Below the pieces are notes generated by a model. The model did no database searches and was not told where the DNA came from. It saw only the letters and a list, made by a program, of their open reading frames with translations. A stretch of 64,000 nt of DNA from an uncultured Schlesneria sp. (GTDB lineage Bacteria > Planctomycetota > Planctomycetia > Planctomycetales > Planctomycetaceae). Location: positions 62,001 to 126,000 of the forward strand of contig CAIQIR010000132.1 in the NCBI GenBank assembly GCA_903871875.1, in the 5' to 3' direction. Positions 26,394 to 36,100 of this stretch are shown one piece after another (the first letter of the stretch is position 1; each line of letters starts with the position of its first letter). A program made the translations under genes and the position numbers.

Positions 26394-28199
26394 ATGAGAA
26401 TTCCTCTCGTATTCCGCCGGCTATTCTTCATTCTGGTCCTGCTGGGCATCGGACTGACGGAAACCAGCTGGTTGCACGCTCAGGCTCCCGCGGCGAATGC
26501 TTCGACAACAGCTCGCGACGGAAATCACTATCCTCCGTTTCCCGGTCCGTTCTATCGCGGTAACAGCCCGACCGACCGGCGATTCACAGGTTTTTATTGT
26601 GACACGCTGAAGCTGGTTTATCTGGTGGCCTTGTTCATGCTGTGGGTTTGGACGTCGGAATGGATCGACACCGACTCAAGGGAGCTCAAAGTTCGGCCCA
26701 AAGTCTGGAATTCGATCGTTCTGTTCTCGGGTGTTTTTGGGTTTGTATGCTCGCTGTGCTCGCCAGGGGCATTTCTGAGTTTCCTTTCGATGACATCGGG
26801 GTATGCCATTCCGTTGGGGATTTACGTTGCTGAACGCAACAAGCGGGTTCCCGATTCGTCCAAGGTCTTGACGCCTCGACATCTGAAATCGGTCGGGATG
26901 CGATTGCTGTCTCGCGTGGGTGTGCGTTTTCACTCGAAGGAAACACGTAGCCACGCCGGTGGGCCTCCGATTCGCCTGATCGGCAAATCGGGCAAGGGAG
27001 CTGGTGAAATCGACCGTTCACGCCAAGTCGAAAGTTCCAGCGGTTATGTCTCCGCCCGCGAATTGATCTACGACGCCATTTTGCGACGAACCACGGATAT
27101 TCACCTGGAACCCAAAGAAGAGGAAATGTCGGTTCGCCTGCGCGTCGACGGTGTGATGTACCCCGCCGAACCATTCGATCGCAGCACCGGTGACGCGTTG
27201 GTCAATATCTTCAAAGTCCTATCGGCAATGGATATTACCGAACGTCGTAAAGCTCAGGACGGCAGCTTCCGCGCCGAAATGGAGAATCGCCAGATCGATT
27301 TCCGTGTGGCGACGCAGGGGCTGCAAGGCGGCGAAAAAATGGTGATTCGTATTCTCGATCAGGGGTCGAGCGTGCGGAGACTGGCCGACCTGGGCATGCG
27401 AAAGCAATTGGTCGAGCAGATGCAAGCGATTGTCAGTCAACCGCACGGCATGTTCCTCACCTGCGGACCAACGGGTGCCGGTAAATCAACGACGCTTTAT
27501 GCCGCTCTGCAAGAAATCAATGCGTTCGAGAACAACATCATCACTGTAGAAGACCCCATCGAATATAAGATGGCCAACGTCACACAGATCGAAATCAACA
27601 CCAAGGCCGGGCAGACGTTTTCGACGGCGCTCCGCAGTATTCTGCGGCAGGATCCGGATGTCGTCCTGATCGGTGAAATTCGCGATGGTGATACGGCGAA
27701 GATCTCGTGTCAGGCGGCCAATACGGGGCATATGGTGTTCTCGACCGTGCACGCGAACGACACCATCGCCGCGTTGTTCCGTCTGATTGACCTTGAGGTC
27801 GAACCGTTCCTGTTGGCCAGTTCCATCTCGGCCATTCTTGGGCAACGATTGGTGCGCAAGTTGTGCGTCGACTGTAAAGAGGCATACAAGCCGTCGGCGG
27901 ATCTGCTGCAAAAGATCGGACTTCCGGCCGACAAAGTCGACAAGTTTTATCGACCGCCCAAACAGACCGAAGGCGTCTGTCCGACTTGCAACGGACTGGG
28001 CTACGTCGGCCGCGTCGGTGTCTTCGAATTGTTGGTAATCAATGACCGGCTTCGCGATTTGATTCGCGAAACCCCCAATATGACTGCGATCAAAGCCGAG
28101 GCTCGCAAGAACGGCATGCTTTATATGAAGGAAGAGGGGTTACGATTGGTCGTCAAGGGCACGACCTCGATTGAAGAACTGTTGCGCGTTGTGAAGTAG
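26394..28199 (+). CDS. GspE/PilB-type secretion ATPase with N-terminal signal and membrane segments
   Basis: 601-residue protein. The C-terminal ~370 residues are a complete T2SSE/PilB ATPase: N2-like part (ARELIYDAILRRTTDIHLEP), Walker A GPTGAGKST near residue 358, aspartate box VEDPIEY near 385, Walker B VVLIGEIRD near 423, histidine box STVHAND near 449 and the zinc tetracysteine C491xxC494...C529xxC532. The N-terminus is abnormal: instead of the usual cytoplasmic N1 domain it has a signal-like segment (FFILVLLGIGLTETSWLHAQ), a polar stretch and hydrophobic segments near residues 74-92, 106-123 and 127-143. The ATPase domain must be cytoplasmic, so this N-terminus probably anchors it. A CvpA-like gene follows after 46 bases. 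It may power pseudopilus assembly for DUF1559-type proteins; this is inference. Confidence 0.9.
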   Translation: MRIPLVFRRLFFILVLLGIGLTETSWLHAQAPAANASTTARDGNHYPPFPGPFYRGNSPTDRRFTGFYCDTLKLVYLVALFMLWVWTSEWIDTDSRELKVRPKVWNSIVLFSGVFGFVCSLCSPGAFLSFLSMTSGYAIPLGIYVAERNKRVPDSSKVLTPRHLKSVGMRLLSRVGVRFHSKETRSHAGGPPIRLIGKSGKGAGEIDRSRQVESSSGYVSARELIYDAILRRTTDIHLEPKEEEMSVRLRVDGVMYPAEPFDRSTGDALVNIFKVLSAMDITERRKAQDGSFRAEMENRQIDFRVATQGLQGGEKMVIRILDQGSSVRRLADLGMRKQLVEQMQAIVSQPHGMFLTCGPTGAGKSTTLYAALQEINAFENNIITVEDPIEYKMANVTQIEINTKAGQTFSTALRSILRQDPDVVLIGEIRDGDTAKISCQAANTGHMVFSTVHANDTIAALFRLIDLEVEPFLLASSISAILGQRLVRKLCVDCKEAYKPSADLLQKIGLPADKVDKFYRPPKQTEGVCPTCNGLGYVGRVGVFELLVINDRLRDLIRETPNMTAIKAEARKNGMLYMKEEGLRLVVKGTTSIEELLRVVK

Positions 28200-28245
28200 T
28201 GCTTCGTGTCCCTCGATCTCCGGAATTCGTCGAGTTTGAATCATT

Positions 28246-29010
28246 ATGATTGAAATCGCTTGTTTGATTGTCGTTGGCGTTGTCACCTGGATGGTGGCCA
28301 GTGAAGGAATCTGGGGTGCGGCTCAGGTCTTCCTTTGCACACTGATTTCCGGATTGCTGGCGATGAATTTTTTTGAGCCGCTGGCCAATCAGCTGAATGC
28401 TTTCCTGCCGGACAACTATTGCGACATTGTTGCCTTGCTGGGGCTCTTTATTGTCTTTGTGTGCGCTCTGCGAATGGGTGGCGAACAAATCGCACCCAGT
28501 TACATTCAGGTTGTTCCGGCGATCGATACGGTCGGCCGGTGGCTATTCGGTGCGGTGACCGGTTATTTGACGATGGCCATTTTGTTGACATCGCTGCATA
28601 CGGCTCCGCTTCCCCGCGAATTCATGGGGTTTACTCCCGAACGATCGAATTTCTTCGGCGCTGCCCCCGACCGACAATGGCTGGGTTTTGTTCAATACAT
28701 TTCCGAAAGACCGCTCGGCACCGTGAAGCCCCATATCAGCGGAACCAAAAGAATTTACGTCGCCAATGCCTTTGATGGTCACTACGAAAAAGTCGGAGAC
28801 CCGGAGAAGCCCTATGCGGTTCGTGATTTGTCGGGACGTGAAACACCTCAAGTGATTTGGCCGTCGTTTCCGATCCGATACGCGTCACGTCGAGATCGAA
28901 TCGCGTTGAATCTCTCCAATGCGCCTCCATTGCCGACCACAATGACCCCGACAGCGCCGGTCAACAGTGCTCCTGCAGGCGGTCAAGGTTCGGCGAATCC
29001 GGGATTCTGA
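28246..29010 (+). CDS. CvpA-family membrane protein
   Basis: 254-residue inner-membrane protein. The first ~125 residues contain four hydrophobic segments (residues about 3-20, 24-45, 60-77 and 97-118) in the order and spacing of CvpA/colicin V production proteins, including the VVGVVTWMVASEGIWGAAQ opening and the GRWLFGAVTGYLTMAILLTS helix. The remaining ~130 residues are soluble, with a Pro/Ala-rich tail, and likely lie outside the cytoplasm or as a periplasmic tail. The molecular role of CvpA proteins is not settled; they influence envelope integrity and biofilm. It follows the GspE-type ATPase by 46 bases and is likely co-transcribed with it. Confidence 0.78.
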   Translation: MIEIACLIVVGVVTWMVASEGIWGAAQVFLCTLISGLLAMNFFEPLANQLNAFLPDNYCDIVALLGLFIVFVCALRMGGEQIAPSYIQVVPAIDTVGRWLFGAVTGYLTMAILLTSLHTAPLPREFMGFTPERSNFFGAAPDRQWLGFVQYISERPLGTVKPHISGTKRIYVANAFDGHYEKVGDPEKPYAVRDLSGRETPQVIWPSFPIRYASRRDRIALNLSNAPPLPTTMTPTAPVNSAPAGGQGSANPGF

Positions 29011-29041
29011 GTGCCTGTCTGCGGGGTTGTGGCCCACTCAG
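29007..29041. terminator. 7-bp hairpin between convergent genes
   Basis: CTGAGTG (29007-29013) pairs with CACTCAG (29035-29041) around a 21-base loop. It overlaps the stop of the CvpA-like gene and ends just before the convergent GlsB-type gene's stop. A bidirectional 3'-end structure is possible; the long loop lowers confidence. Confidence 0.35.
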
Positions 29042-29045
29042 GCTG

Positions 29046-29297
29046 CTAGCGGTTCTGTCCTTGGACGACTCGGATGGCGAAGATCAAAACGACGGCGCCC
29101 ACTGTTGCGGCGATCAGGCTGCCAATCAGTCCATAGGCGTGCAAACCGATCGCCTCAAACAAAATCCCACCGATGACGGCTCCCACCACGCCGACGACCA
29201 GATTTCCCAATAGGCCGAATCCGTGTCCCTTCATGATCTTACCGCTGAGCCATCCGGCGACGATGCCGATTAACATGGTCCAGATGATTTGTCCCAC
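29046..29297 (-). CDS. GlsB/YeaQ/YmgE-family membrane protein
   Basis: 83-residue protein of the 'transglycosylase-associated' GlsB/YeaQ/YmgE family. It is glycine-rich with three predicted transmembrane helices: IIWTMLIGIVAGWLSGK, then GLLGNLVVGVVGAVIGGILFEA, and LIGSLIAATVGAVVLIFAIR. These are stress-induced small membrane proteins; the name transglycosylase-associated is historical and no enzymatic role is implied. The start is GTG at 29295-29297, with GGAGAG about 5 bases upstream on the minus strand. It is convergent with the CvpA-like gene and divergent from the respiratory block. Confidence 0.9.
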   Translation of the reverse strand: MGQIIWTMLIGIVAGWLSGKIMKGHGFGLLGNLVVGVVGAVIGGILFEAIGLHAYGLIGSLIAATVGAVVLIFAIRVVQGQNR

Positions 29298-29764
29298 AAG
29301 ATCTCTCCTGGCAAGAAGTTTGTACTAACTGAACTGGGTTGATCGGCCCCCCAGGTTCCGCACGAATTCAGTGAATTCAAATTACGTTACTCGGCGCGCC
29401 ACGAAAAAACGAGTTGTTGTGGATCAAGTTTGTTCTCAAGGCGTCGTCATGGAAGGGCAATTCGTACGAGAAGACGGTCGTGAAAAAGACGACTCGATTG
29501 CCAAGTGGCTCTTGAGGCCTGGCGTTACCATTCGTGCTGGGTCAGGGAATCGATGGTGAAACAGAACTGAAAAGCGGCTGTGGTTCCGTGAAGCGAGAAT
29601 CCACAACTCTTCCAGAGGTAAATGTTTCTTGCTTCTGAGAAATTCCGGACGGTTCGTTAATCGTTGGTTGTCAGTCTGTGGGGATATTGCCAGAATCCCG
29701 CTTCGCCTTATCGCGAGTCCCGTCTTTTCTGCGCCATGTTCACTCGTTTCGGGTCTAAAGCATC
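29298..29764. other. 467-base region upstream of the respiratory block
   Basis: Divergent spacer between the GlsB-type gene (minus) and the Rieske gene (plus). It should contain the main promoter of the 20-kb respiratory block. A GAATTC pair separated by 3 bases occurs at 29364-29378. The short open frame at 29371-29559 has no ribosome binding site or protein-like features. No RNA gene or strong inverted repeat was seen. Confidence 0.45.
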
Positions 29765-30841
29765 ATGGAAGAGAAAAAACCTTCCACTGCGGATATCCTC
29801 GCGAAAATCCGAGCTCAAAAAGCGGCAGCCGCCGCTGCAGCGGGAGATGTTCCTGCGGCTCCGGCTGAAACGCCAGCACCTGCGACAACGCCAGCTCCGG
29901 CTGCCGAGACGGTTGCTCCGGCGCCAGCCACGTCAGGTGCCAAGCCGACGTCGACCAAGGATATTATGGCTGCAATTCGCGGTGGTGGTGCGAAGCCCGC
30001 AGCCGCGGCTCCGCCTGCTGCTGTCGCTCCGCCTGCCGGTGATGCACCGAAGCCCGCTGTCGCTGCTGCTGGTCCGCGTCCTTCCGTTCAAGACATGTTG
30101 AAAGCGGTTCGCGAAGGGAAAGTCGGTGCAGCCGCCGCAGCGCCGTCGGCCACCGCGAAAGTGGGTACGCCTGTTGCCGCACCTCCCATGCCGGCCAAGC
30201 CAGTGGTGGCGTCGAAGGCGGCCAAGCCCGCTTCAGCACGACGAAGCCTGGCTGTCGTCGCGACCGTCGCGAGTATCAGTGCGGCGAGTTTCGTGCTCGG
30301 GTTTGCCGTCGGCAGTAATTTGCTGATCGCCTTGGGTGCGTGTGTCTGGGGTGTCTTGATGACGCCGTTCGCCGCGGCCTGGTTCTCGGTCGCGAGTATT
30401 GGCGGGATCTGGACGTTAGGGACGGCTCGCTTCATGTTCCCTAATGTGCTGGTCGAGCCTCCGTCGAAATTCAAGGTTGGTCCGCTCTCTGACTATCCCA
30501 TCAATACGGTCTCCAATAAGTGGAAAGATCAGTTTGGTGTCTGGATCGTGCATACGGATCAATATGAGGGGCGGAATATGATTTTCGCTCTGACGTCGGT
30601 TTGTACACATCTGGGTTGTACGCCGAACTGGCTGGATGGTGAGCAGAAATTCAAATGTCCTTGCCACGGTTCGGGGTTCTACATTACGGGCGTCAACTTT
30701 GAAGGCCCTGCCCCTCGTCCGCTGGAGCGGGCTGGATTGCGCATCGCCGAGGATGGCATGCTCGAAGTCAATAAGAGTGTGAAGTACCAGGAAGAGATGG
30801 GGCAGTGGTCGGATCCGACGTCGTTCGTGTCCGTCGTCTGA
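29765..30841 (+). CDS. Rieske 2Fe-2S protein with long Ala/Pro-rich N-terminal tail
   Basis: 358-residue iron-sulfur subunit of a bc/b6f-type quinol-cytochrome c reductase. The C-terminal Rieske domain has C280-T-H-L-G-C285 and C298-P-C-H301, the four [2Fe-2S] ligands plus disulfide cysteines. Two hydrophobic stretches lie near residues 166-220 and anchor it. The first ~160 residues are unusual: an Ala/Pro-rich, low-complexity tail in which a 10-residue peptide recurs three times, STADILAKIR (7-16), STKDIMAAIR (63-72) and SVQDMLKAVR (107-116). If the first helix is the Rieske anchor, this tail is cytoplasmic. Typical Rieske proteins are under 200 residues. It is the first gene of the respiratory block, followed after 65 bases by cytochrome b. 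Confidence 0.93.
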   Translation: MEEKKPSTADILAKIRAQKAAAAAAAGDVPAAPAETPAPATTPAPAAETVAPAPATSGAKPTSTKDIMAAIRGGGAKPAAAAPPAAVAPPAGDAPKPAVAAAGPRPSVQDMLKAVREGKVGAAAAAPSATAKVGTPVAAPPMPAKPVVASKAAKPASARRSLAVVATVASISAASFVLGFAVGSNLLIALGACVWGVLMTPFAAAWFSVASIGGIWTLGTARFMFPNVLVEPPSKFKVGPLSDYPINTVSNKWKDQFGVWIVHTDQYEGRNMIFALTSVCTHLGCTPNWLDGEQKFKCPCHGSGFYITGVNFEGPAPRPLERAGLRIAEDGMLEVNKSVKYQEEMGQWSDPTSFVSVV

Positions 30842-30906
30842 GATTATCGCCGGATTGTTGGGCGGATGTTGTTGGTGTTTGGTGAGATTTAGTCGGGGAT
30901 TGTTCG

Positions 30907-31680
30907 ATGTCTGTTGGTGACTACATTCGAGGCTCGCAGGTCTGGAAGAGTATCTTTCGGCATCCGGCGCCGGTGGATCGCCGCAATCGCGTCGTGGTGA
31001 TGCTCACCAATTTCTTTTTGCATCTGCATCCGGTGTCGATCAAGCAGCAAGGGATCGCCCTGTCATACACTTGGTGTATGGGTGGGATCACATTCTTTCT
31101 GTTTCTGGTCGAAACGATCACCGGCGTGTTGCTGATGTTCTATTACCGGCCGACGCTGGAATTCGCCTTCAACGACATTTTGGCGCTGCGCGATGTGACC
31201 ACGCTGGGGATCATGCGCGAGGTGCATCGTTGGTCGGCGCATGCCATGGTGATCACTGTCTGGTTGCATATGTACCGCGTGTTCCTCACGGGCAGCTATA
31301 AGCCGCCGCGAGAATTCAACTGGGTGATCGGCGTGCTGCTGCTGGTGCTGACGCTGCTGTTGTCATTCACCGGTTATTTGCTGCCTTGGGATCAATTGGC
31401 GATCTGGGCGATCACCGTCGGTTCCAACATGGCACGTGCCACGCCATTCCTGGGCTATGAAGGTCCGGGGGCGCAGTTGCTGAATATCGGCGGTTATGAC
31501 CTCATTACCAACGGCAGCGACGCTCGCTTTTTGCTCCTGGGCAGTCGGTTCGTCGGTGAAGCGACATTGAATCGATTTTATATTCTGCACTGCGTCGCCA
31601 TTCCGCTGGTGGTGTCGCTGCTGATTGCGATTCACTTCTGGCGCGTCCGTAAGGACGGGGGCATCAGTCAGCCGTTGTGA
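30907..31680 (+). CDS. Cytochrome b, b6-like N-terminal subunit
   Basis: 257-residue integral membrane subunit with the four-helix haem-binding core of cytochrome b. Ligand pairs are H107/H121 (VHRWSAHAMVITVWLH) and H228/H243 (LHCVAIPLVVSLLIAIH, 14 residues between, as in cytochrome b6). GYLLPWDQLAIWA and RFYILH are further family blocks. Cys57, in YTWCMGGITFF, sits where cytochrome b6 has the cysteine that covalently holds haem c(i), so a third, covalently bound haem is predicted. The split from the C-terminal part also follows the b6f/b6c pattern. It oxidises quinol with the Rieske protein; menaquinone is likely but not shown. Confidence 0.93.
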   Translation: MSVGDYIRGSQVWKSIFRHPAPVDRRNRVVVMLTNFFLHLHPVSIKQQGIALSYTWCMGGITFFLFLVETITGVLLMFYYRPTLEFAFNDILALRDVTTLGIMREVHRWSAHAMVITVWLHMYRVFLTGSYKPPREFNWVIGVLLLVLTLLLSFTGYLLPWDQLAIWAITVGSNMARATPFLGYEGPGAQLLNIGGYDLITNGSDARFLLLGSRFVGEATLNRFYILHCVAIPLVVSLLIAIHFWRVRKDGGISQPL

Positions 31681-31760
31681 TTGACAATGGCTGAACGGTG
31701 TGGCTTATGGCAAATCATGAGTAGTCTACTGATACAGTTAGGTGGCTGGCGACAAGCACT

Positions 31761-33122
31761 ATGACTCACTTGACACATAATCCCGATCTCACCGGCTCCG
31801 TCATTTTTGGATTGGGGTGGGTTTATCTGCTGCTGTTCTTCATGAACATCGCTTGGACCAAGCGCAGTCTGGCCTTGGACGGGATTTGTCACACCGGTTT
31901 GGGGGTGCCCTATGCCGCTCTGTGGGCTGTTTACGCCGCCATGTTGTTGATGATTTCGATTACGCATTTGACGGGCTGGGACACGCCACAGCAGTTCAGT
32001 CTCGTGATGCCAGAATTTCTCAAATATCCGATCAACAAAGCCTCGAATCCGGTGGCATTCTTCGTTGGTTCCACGACGATTTACATTCTGATGATCGTCT
32101 TGCGGAAATGGTGGACGACGCCAACCGCCGGCTGGATTTTGCTGAATTTGTCCATTCTGTTTCTGGCACTCAGCATCACCGACTACGACTTCCGCCAGAT
32201 CGTGGGCAAGCCTGACAATGTTCCCATTGTTGCGATGCTTTACATCGTCGGTTTCTTCACCTGGTTGTACTTCAAGAAGTCGGTCGATAACGACGCTCGT
32301 AAGGCGGCCGGTCGACCGTTGCTGGAGCAGGAAAACGCCGAAAAAGTGCTGACTTGGCCGGATCTGGTCTACACCGAATTGGTTTGCATGGTGCTGGTAA
32401 CGGCTGTGTTGATCGCCTGGGGTATCGTCTTGCAGGCTCCGCTCGAAGAGCCTGCTTCGGCCGCGAAGACACCGAACCCGTCAAAGGCTCCTTGGTACTT
32501 CCTGGGTCTGCAAGAGATGTTGGTGTACTTCGATCCCTGGATGGCCGGTGTCGTGTTGCCCAGCGTGATTCTGGTGGGATTGATGGCCGTTCCGTACATC
32601 GATTTCAACAAACTCGGCAACGGTTACTACACCTTCAATGAGCGAAAGTTCGCGGTGTCGACCTTCTTGTTCGGGTTTCTGCCGCTGTGGGTGGCGATGA
32701 TTGTGTTGGGGACATTCCTGCGAGGGCCGAACTGGAACTTCTTCAGTCCCTATGAATTCTGGGACGTCCACAAACTGGAGCTGTTGAACAATATCAATCT
32801 GTCCGAGCTGTTCTGGATCAAGGGGCTCGGTCAGCCGTTGCCGGTGGTTCCGCAAAATGCCAGCTTCCCTGTGCAGGCTTGGTACATTGTCTGCCGAGAA
32901 GGGGTAGGTTTGCTGGCGGTGGCGTTCTATTTACTGGCGCTTCCGAACCTGATGGCCGCGACGGTCTTCAAGGGTTTTTACATCAAGATGGGTTTTTTGC
33001 GGTACATGGTGTTGGCCAACTTGATGCTGATGATGATGTCACTGCCAATCAAGATGGTGCTTCGCTGGGCCGTCAACCTGAAGTACATCGTTGCGATCCC
33101 CGAGTGGTTCTTCAATATTTAA
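31761..33122 (+). CDS. Cytochrome b subunit-IV-like protein with about five additional N-terminal helices
   Basis: 453-residue polytopic membrane protein with roughly ten hydrophobic segments. The second half corresponds to subunit IV of b6f/b6c complexes: PDLVYTELVCMVLV, then NPSKAPWYFLGLQEML, where APWY replaces the PEWY quinol-site motif, much as in Gram-positive b6c complexes, and a helix leading to VPYIDFN. The first ~190 residues (helices near 12-31, 46-68, 90-113, 117-137 and 148-166) have no counterpart in the ordinary ~160-residue subunit IV and are not recognised. Helices near 367-397 and 404-428 also extend the C-terminus. It probably completes the quinol site with the b6-like subunit and provides extra contacts. 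Confidence 0.85.
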   Translation: MTHLTHNPDLTGSVIFGLGWVYLLLFFMNIAWTKRSLALDGICHTGLGVPYAALWAVYAAMLLMISITHLTGWDTPQQFSLVMPEFLKYPINKASNPVAFFVGSTTIYILMIVLRKWWTTPTAGWILLNLSILFLALSITDYDFRQIVGKPDNVPIVAMLYIVGFFTWLYFKKSVDNDARKAAGRPLLEQENAEKVLTWPDLVYTELVCMVLVTAVLIAWGIVLQAPLEEPASAAKTPNPSKAPWYFLGLQEMLVYFDPWMAGVVLPSVILVGLMAVPYIDFNKLGNGYYTFNERKFAVSTFLFGFLPLWVAMIVLGTFLRGPNWNFFSPYEFWDVHKLELLNNINLSELFWIKGLGQPLPVVPQNASFPVQAWYIVCREGVGLLAVAFYLLALPNLMAATVFKGFYIKMGFLRYMVLANLMLMMMSLPIKMVLRWAVNLKYIVAIPEWFFNI

Positions 33123-33199
33123 TGAGGGTGTGAGCGTCGTCGCCACTTGGGGCGGCGTGCTCTTTTGTCGAAGACGACACATAAGGATGGTTCGGTAAC

Positions 33200-36100
33200 A
33201 TGCCGGCGACCGACGATTATCTCCGTAGCCCCAAATCAATGCACCAGGTCTTCTGCGCAAGCGCGGTCCTGTTGCTGGCCGTCACCATTTGGATGATGTG
33301 GGCCGATTACAATGACGAATGGCGCCCCATCCAGCGCAAGGCTTTTGCGTACCAGGCGCTGCGGGACAAAACCCGCGAAGCCAGGATTAAGGATGATCCC
33401 ACTTTTCAGAAGAATGTGGCAGAGCTGAAAGCCAAGGTTGATGAATCCACGAAGGACCTGAGCGAACACAAAGCGAATCTGAGCGAGCTGGAAAAGCAGG
33501 CGAAAGCGGCTAAAGAAAAGGTCGACAACCATCTGCGCGATTTGAAGATTCGTCGGGCCGAACGCGATGTGGCTCGTGCCGATTACAATCTGGGTGTGCG
33601 CGATAGCGTGCCCAATCTGGCCGCTCTGCAACAGAAATTCACCGACAAAGAGAACGAAGTCAAAGGTAAGGAAGCGAAATTCGTCGAGCTGTCGTACGAA
33701 TCCGAGCAAGCGAAGGCTGCCGTGGCCAGCGTCACTGCGAAACGCGATGCGGCGGAAGCGGCTCTGAAGAAATCCGAAGCCGAAATTACGGTGATCCATG
33801 CCTCGATCCAGAAGATTGCCCCCGAACAAACGAACTGGGATGGCACACCGACCCGGCTGGATGGCACGCTGCGAAGTTTGAAGTTGCAGTTGATGCAATT
33901 GCCGATCGTCGACGGCTTCAACGGTCGCGAGCGAATCACACAGGACTGGATGCCGAAACTGGAAATCGATCTGGGTGGCATGGGTAAGGTTTCCCGGTTC
34001 GATCGTTGCCGTACTTGTCATGCGATGATCGATGCGGTGGACGTCGGTACGTCACCCGCGTATCCGGTTGGCACCGAAAAAGAAGGTAAATACCCTCAAC
34101 CGTATGCTTCGCACCCGCGACTGGATCTGTACCTGACTTCGTCCAGTCCGCATCCGCTGCCAAAGTTTGGTTGCACGGTCTGCCACGAAGGGCAGGGGTC
34201 GGGGACATCGTTTACGAACGCGTCGCACACTCCGAATGACCCCGTGGAAATGGAGAAATGGCAGGGCGACCATAAGTGGTTTGACAATCACTTCTGGGAG
34301 CATCCCATGTATCCACAACGATTCCAGGAATCGGGCTGTATCAAGTGCCATGTGAACGTGGTGGAATTGGGTGTCAACGACAAATTCGGCGCCACGGCAC
34401 CGAAGGTGTTCCGTGGTTATCAGTTGGTCAAAACCTATGGTTGCTTCGGTTGCCACGAGATCTCGGGCTTCGATGGGACAAAGGTTGTCGGACCCGATCT
34501 GCGGCTTGAGCCGGCCACGTCAGAAGAGGCCGAAAAGATCGCCAAGGATCCGCTGCAAGTCGCGGGAAAGATGCGGAAGGTAGGGCCTTCGCTGCGTCAC
34601 TCAGCATCGAAGTCGGATCCCGGTTTCATTTCCTATTGGACAGAAGAACCGAAGCGGTTCCGTCCGACGACCCGCATGCCACAGTTCTTCAAGTTGGATA
34701 ACCAGCAAGATGAGATGGCACACACGAACAATCCGATCGAACTCGCTGCGATCGCCCATTATCTGCAGTCCAAGTCATTGCCCTTTGAGACACTGTCGCC
34801 GGCGCCTGGTTACAAGCCCGATGCCGCTCGGGGTCAAAACCTGTTCGCCACGCGCGGATGTGTCGCCTGCCATTCGCACAGCTCGGTGTCGGCCGTGGAC
34901 GCGACCTTCGGACCTGAACTGTCGAAGATCAATGCCAAGCTGAAATCGGGTAAGGCCGGATTTGACTGGCTGTATACCTGGATTCGTGAACCCGAACGAT
35001 ATCATCCCCGGACCAAGATGCCGCATCTGTTTCTGGAAGCGGAAGGAACGGGCGATAGCGCGATTGATCCGGCCGCCGACATCGCAGCATTCCTGTTGAA
35101 GCTCGAAGGTGATCCGGCCAGCTTCAAGTCGACGGCGACCTACGAAACGGCGCAAGTTGACGAAGCGTCTTTGGACAATCTGATTTCGTCGATGCTCAGT
35201 AAATCATTGACGGCCGATCAGATTACGGAACTGCTGAAGACGGGCAAGTACCCGATTCCCGCCGAGAAGATCAAGACGGACGAAATCGAATTGATCGGTG
35301 GTGGCGCCGAGTTTTCTGCGGAAGAATGGAAGCAACGAAAACTGACCTACGTCGGTCGCAAGACCATTACGAAATACGGCTGTTACGGTTGCCATGATAT
35401 TCCGAACTTCGAATACGGTCGTCCGATCGGAACGGCCCTGCAGGATTGGGGCAAGAAGGACCGGTCGCGGCTGGCATTTGAGCACATCCATGAATACCTG
35501 CATCATCACGGTAATCAGGATTTGGGAGTGGAGTTCGAATCAGTCGACGCCAAGCAAGCGGCGCGGTTGAAGTTGGAATCCGCCGTGGGTGTTCGCGTTT
35601 CGAAAGTGAAACCAGGCCATCACGCTGGCGGTGAAACACTGAAGTTGGACGATGTCATCGTCAAGGTCGATGGAATTCCCACTCAGAACGACGCTGAATT
35701 GCGAACGCAGTTGGGACGCGGTGTGGTCGGGTCGGAAATGGCCGTGACGGTCGTGCGTGCTGGCCAGGAAGAGACGGTGAAGGTCATCGCCGACGGTTCG
35801 CTGTTTGACCGTGTGGAAGAAGGCGTTGGTCGAGGTGAACGTGGTGAGTTCAAGACGGATCAGGAAAAAGATCGGGAGTTGTCTGCGGCCTTCTACTACG
35901 AGAGTTTGACCCATCACGGGCGTCCCGGATTCCTCTGGCAGAAGTTGCGACAGCCGCGCAGTTATGACTACAAGACGGTGGAAACGAAATCATCCTACGA
36001 CGATCGTTTGCGGATGCCGAAGTTCCCCTTCTCGGAAGACGAAATCGACGCGATTGCGACGTTCATTCTGGGTCTGACGGCCGAACCACCGATGGTCGAT

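Noticed and set aside
29364-29378. GAATTC pair as an operator
   Set aside because: Each copy is a common 6-base palindrome; spacing and context give no further support.
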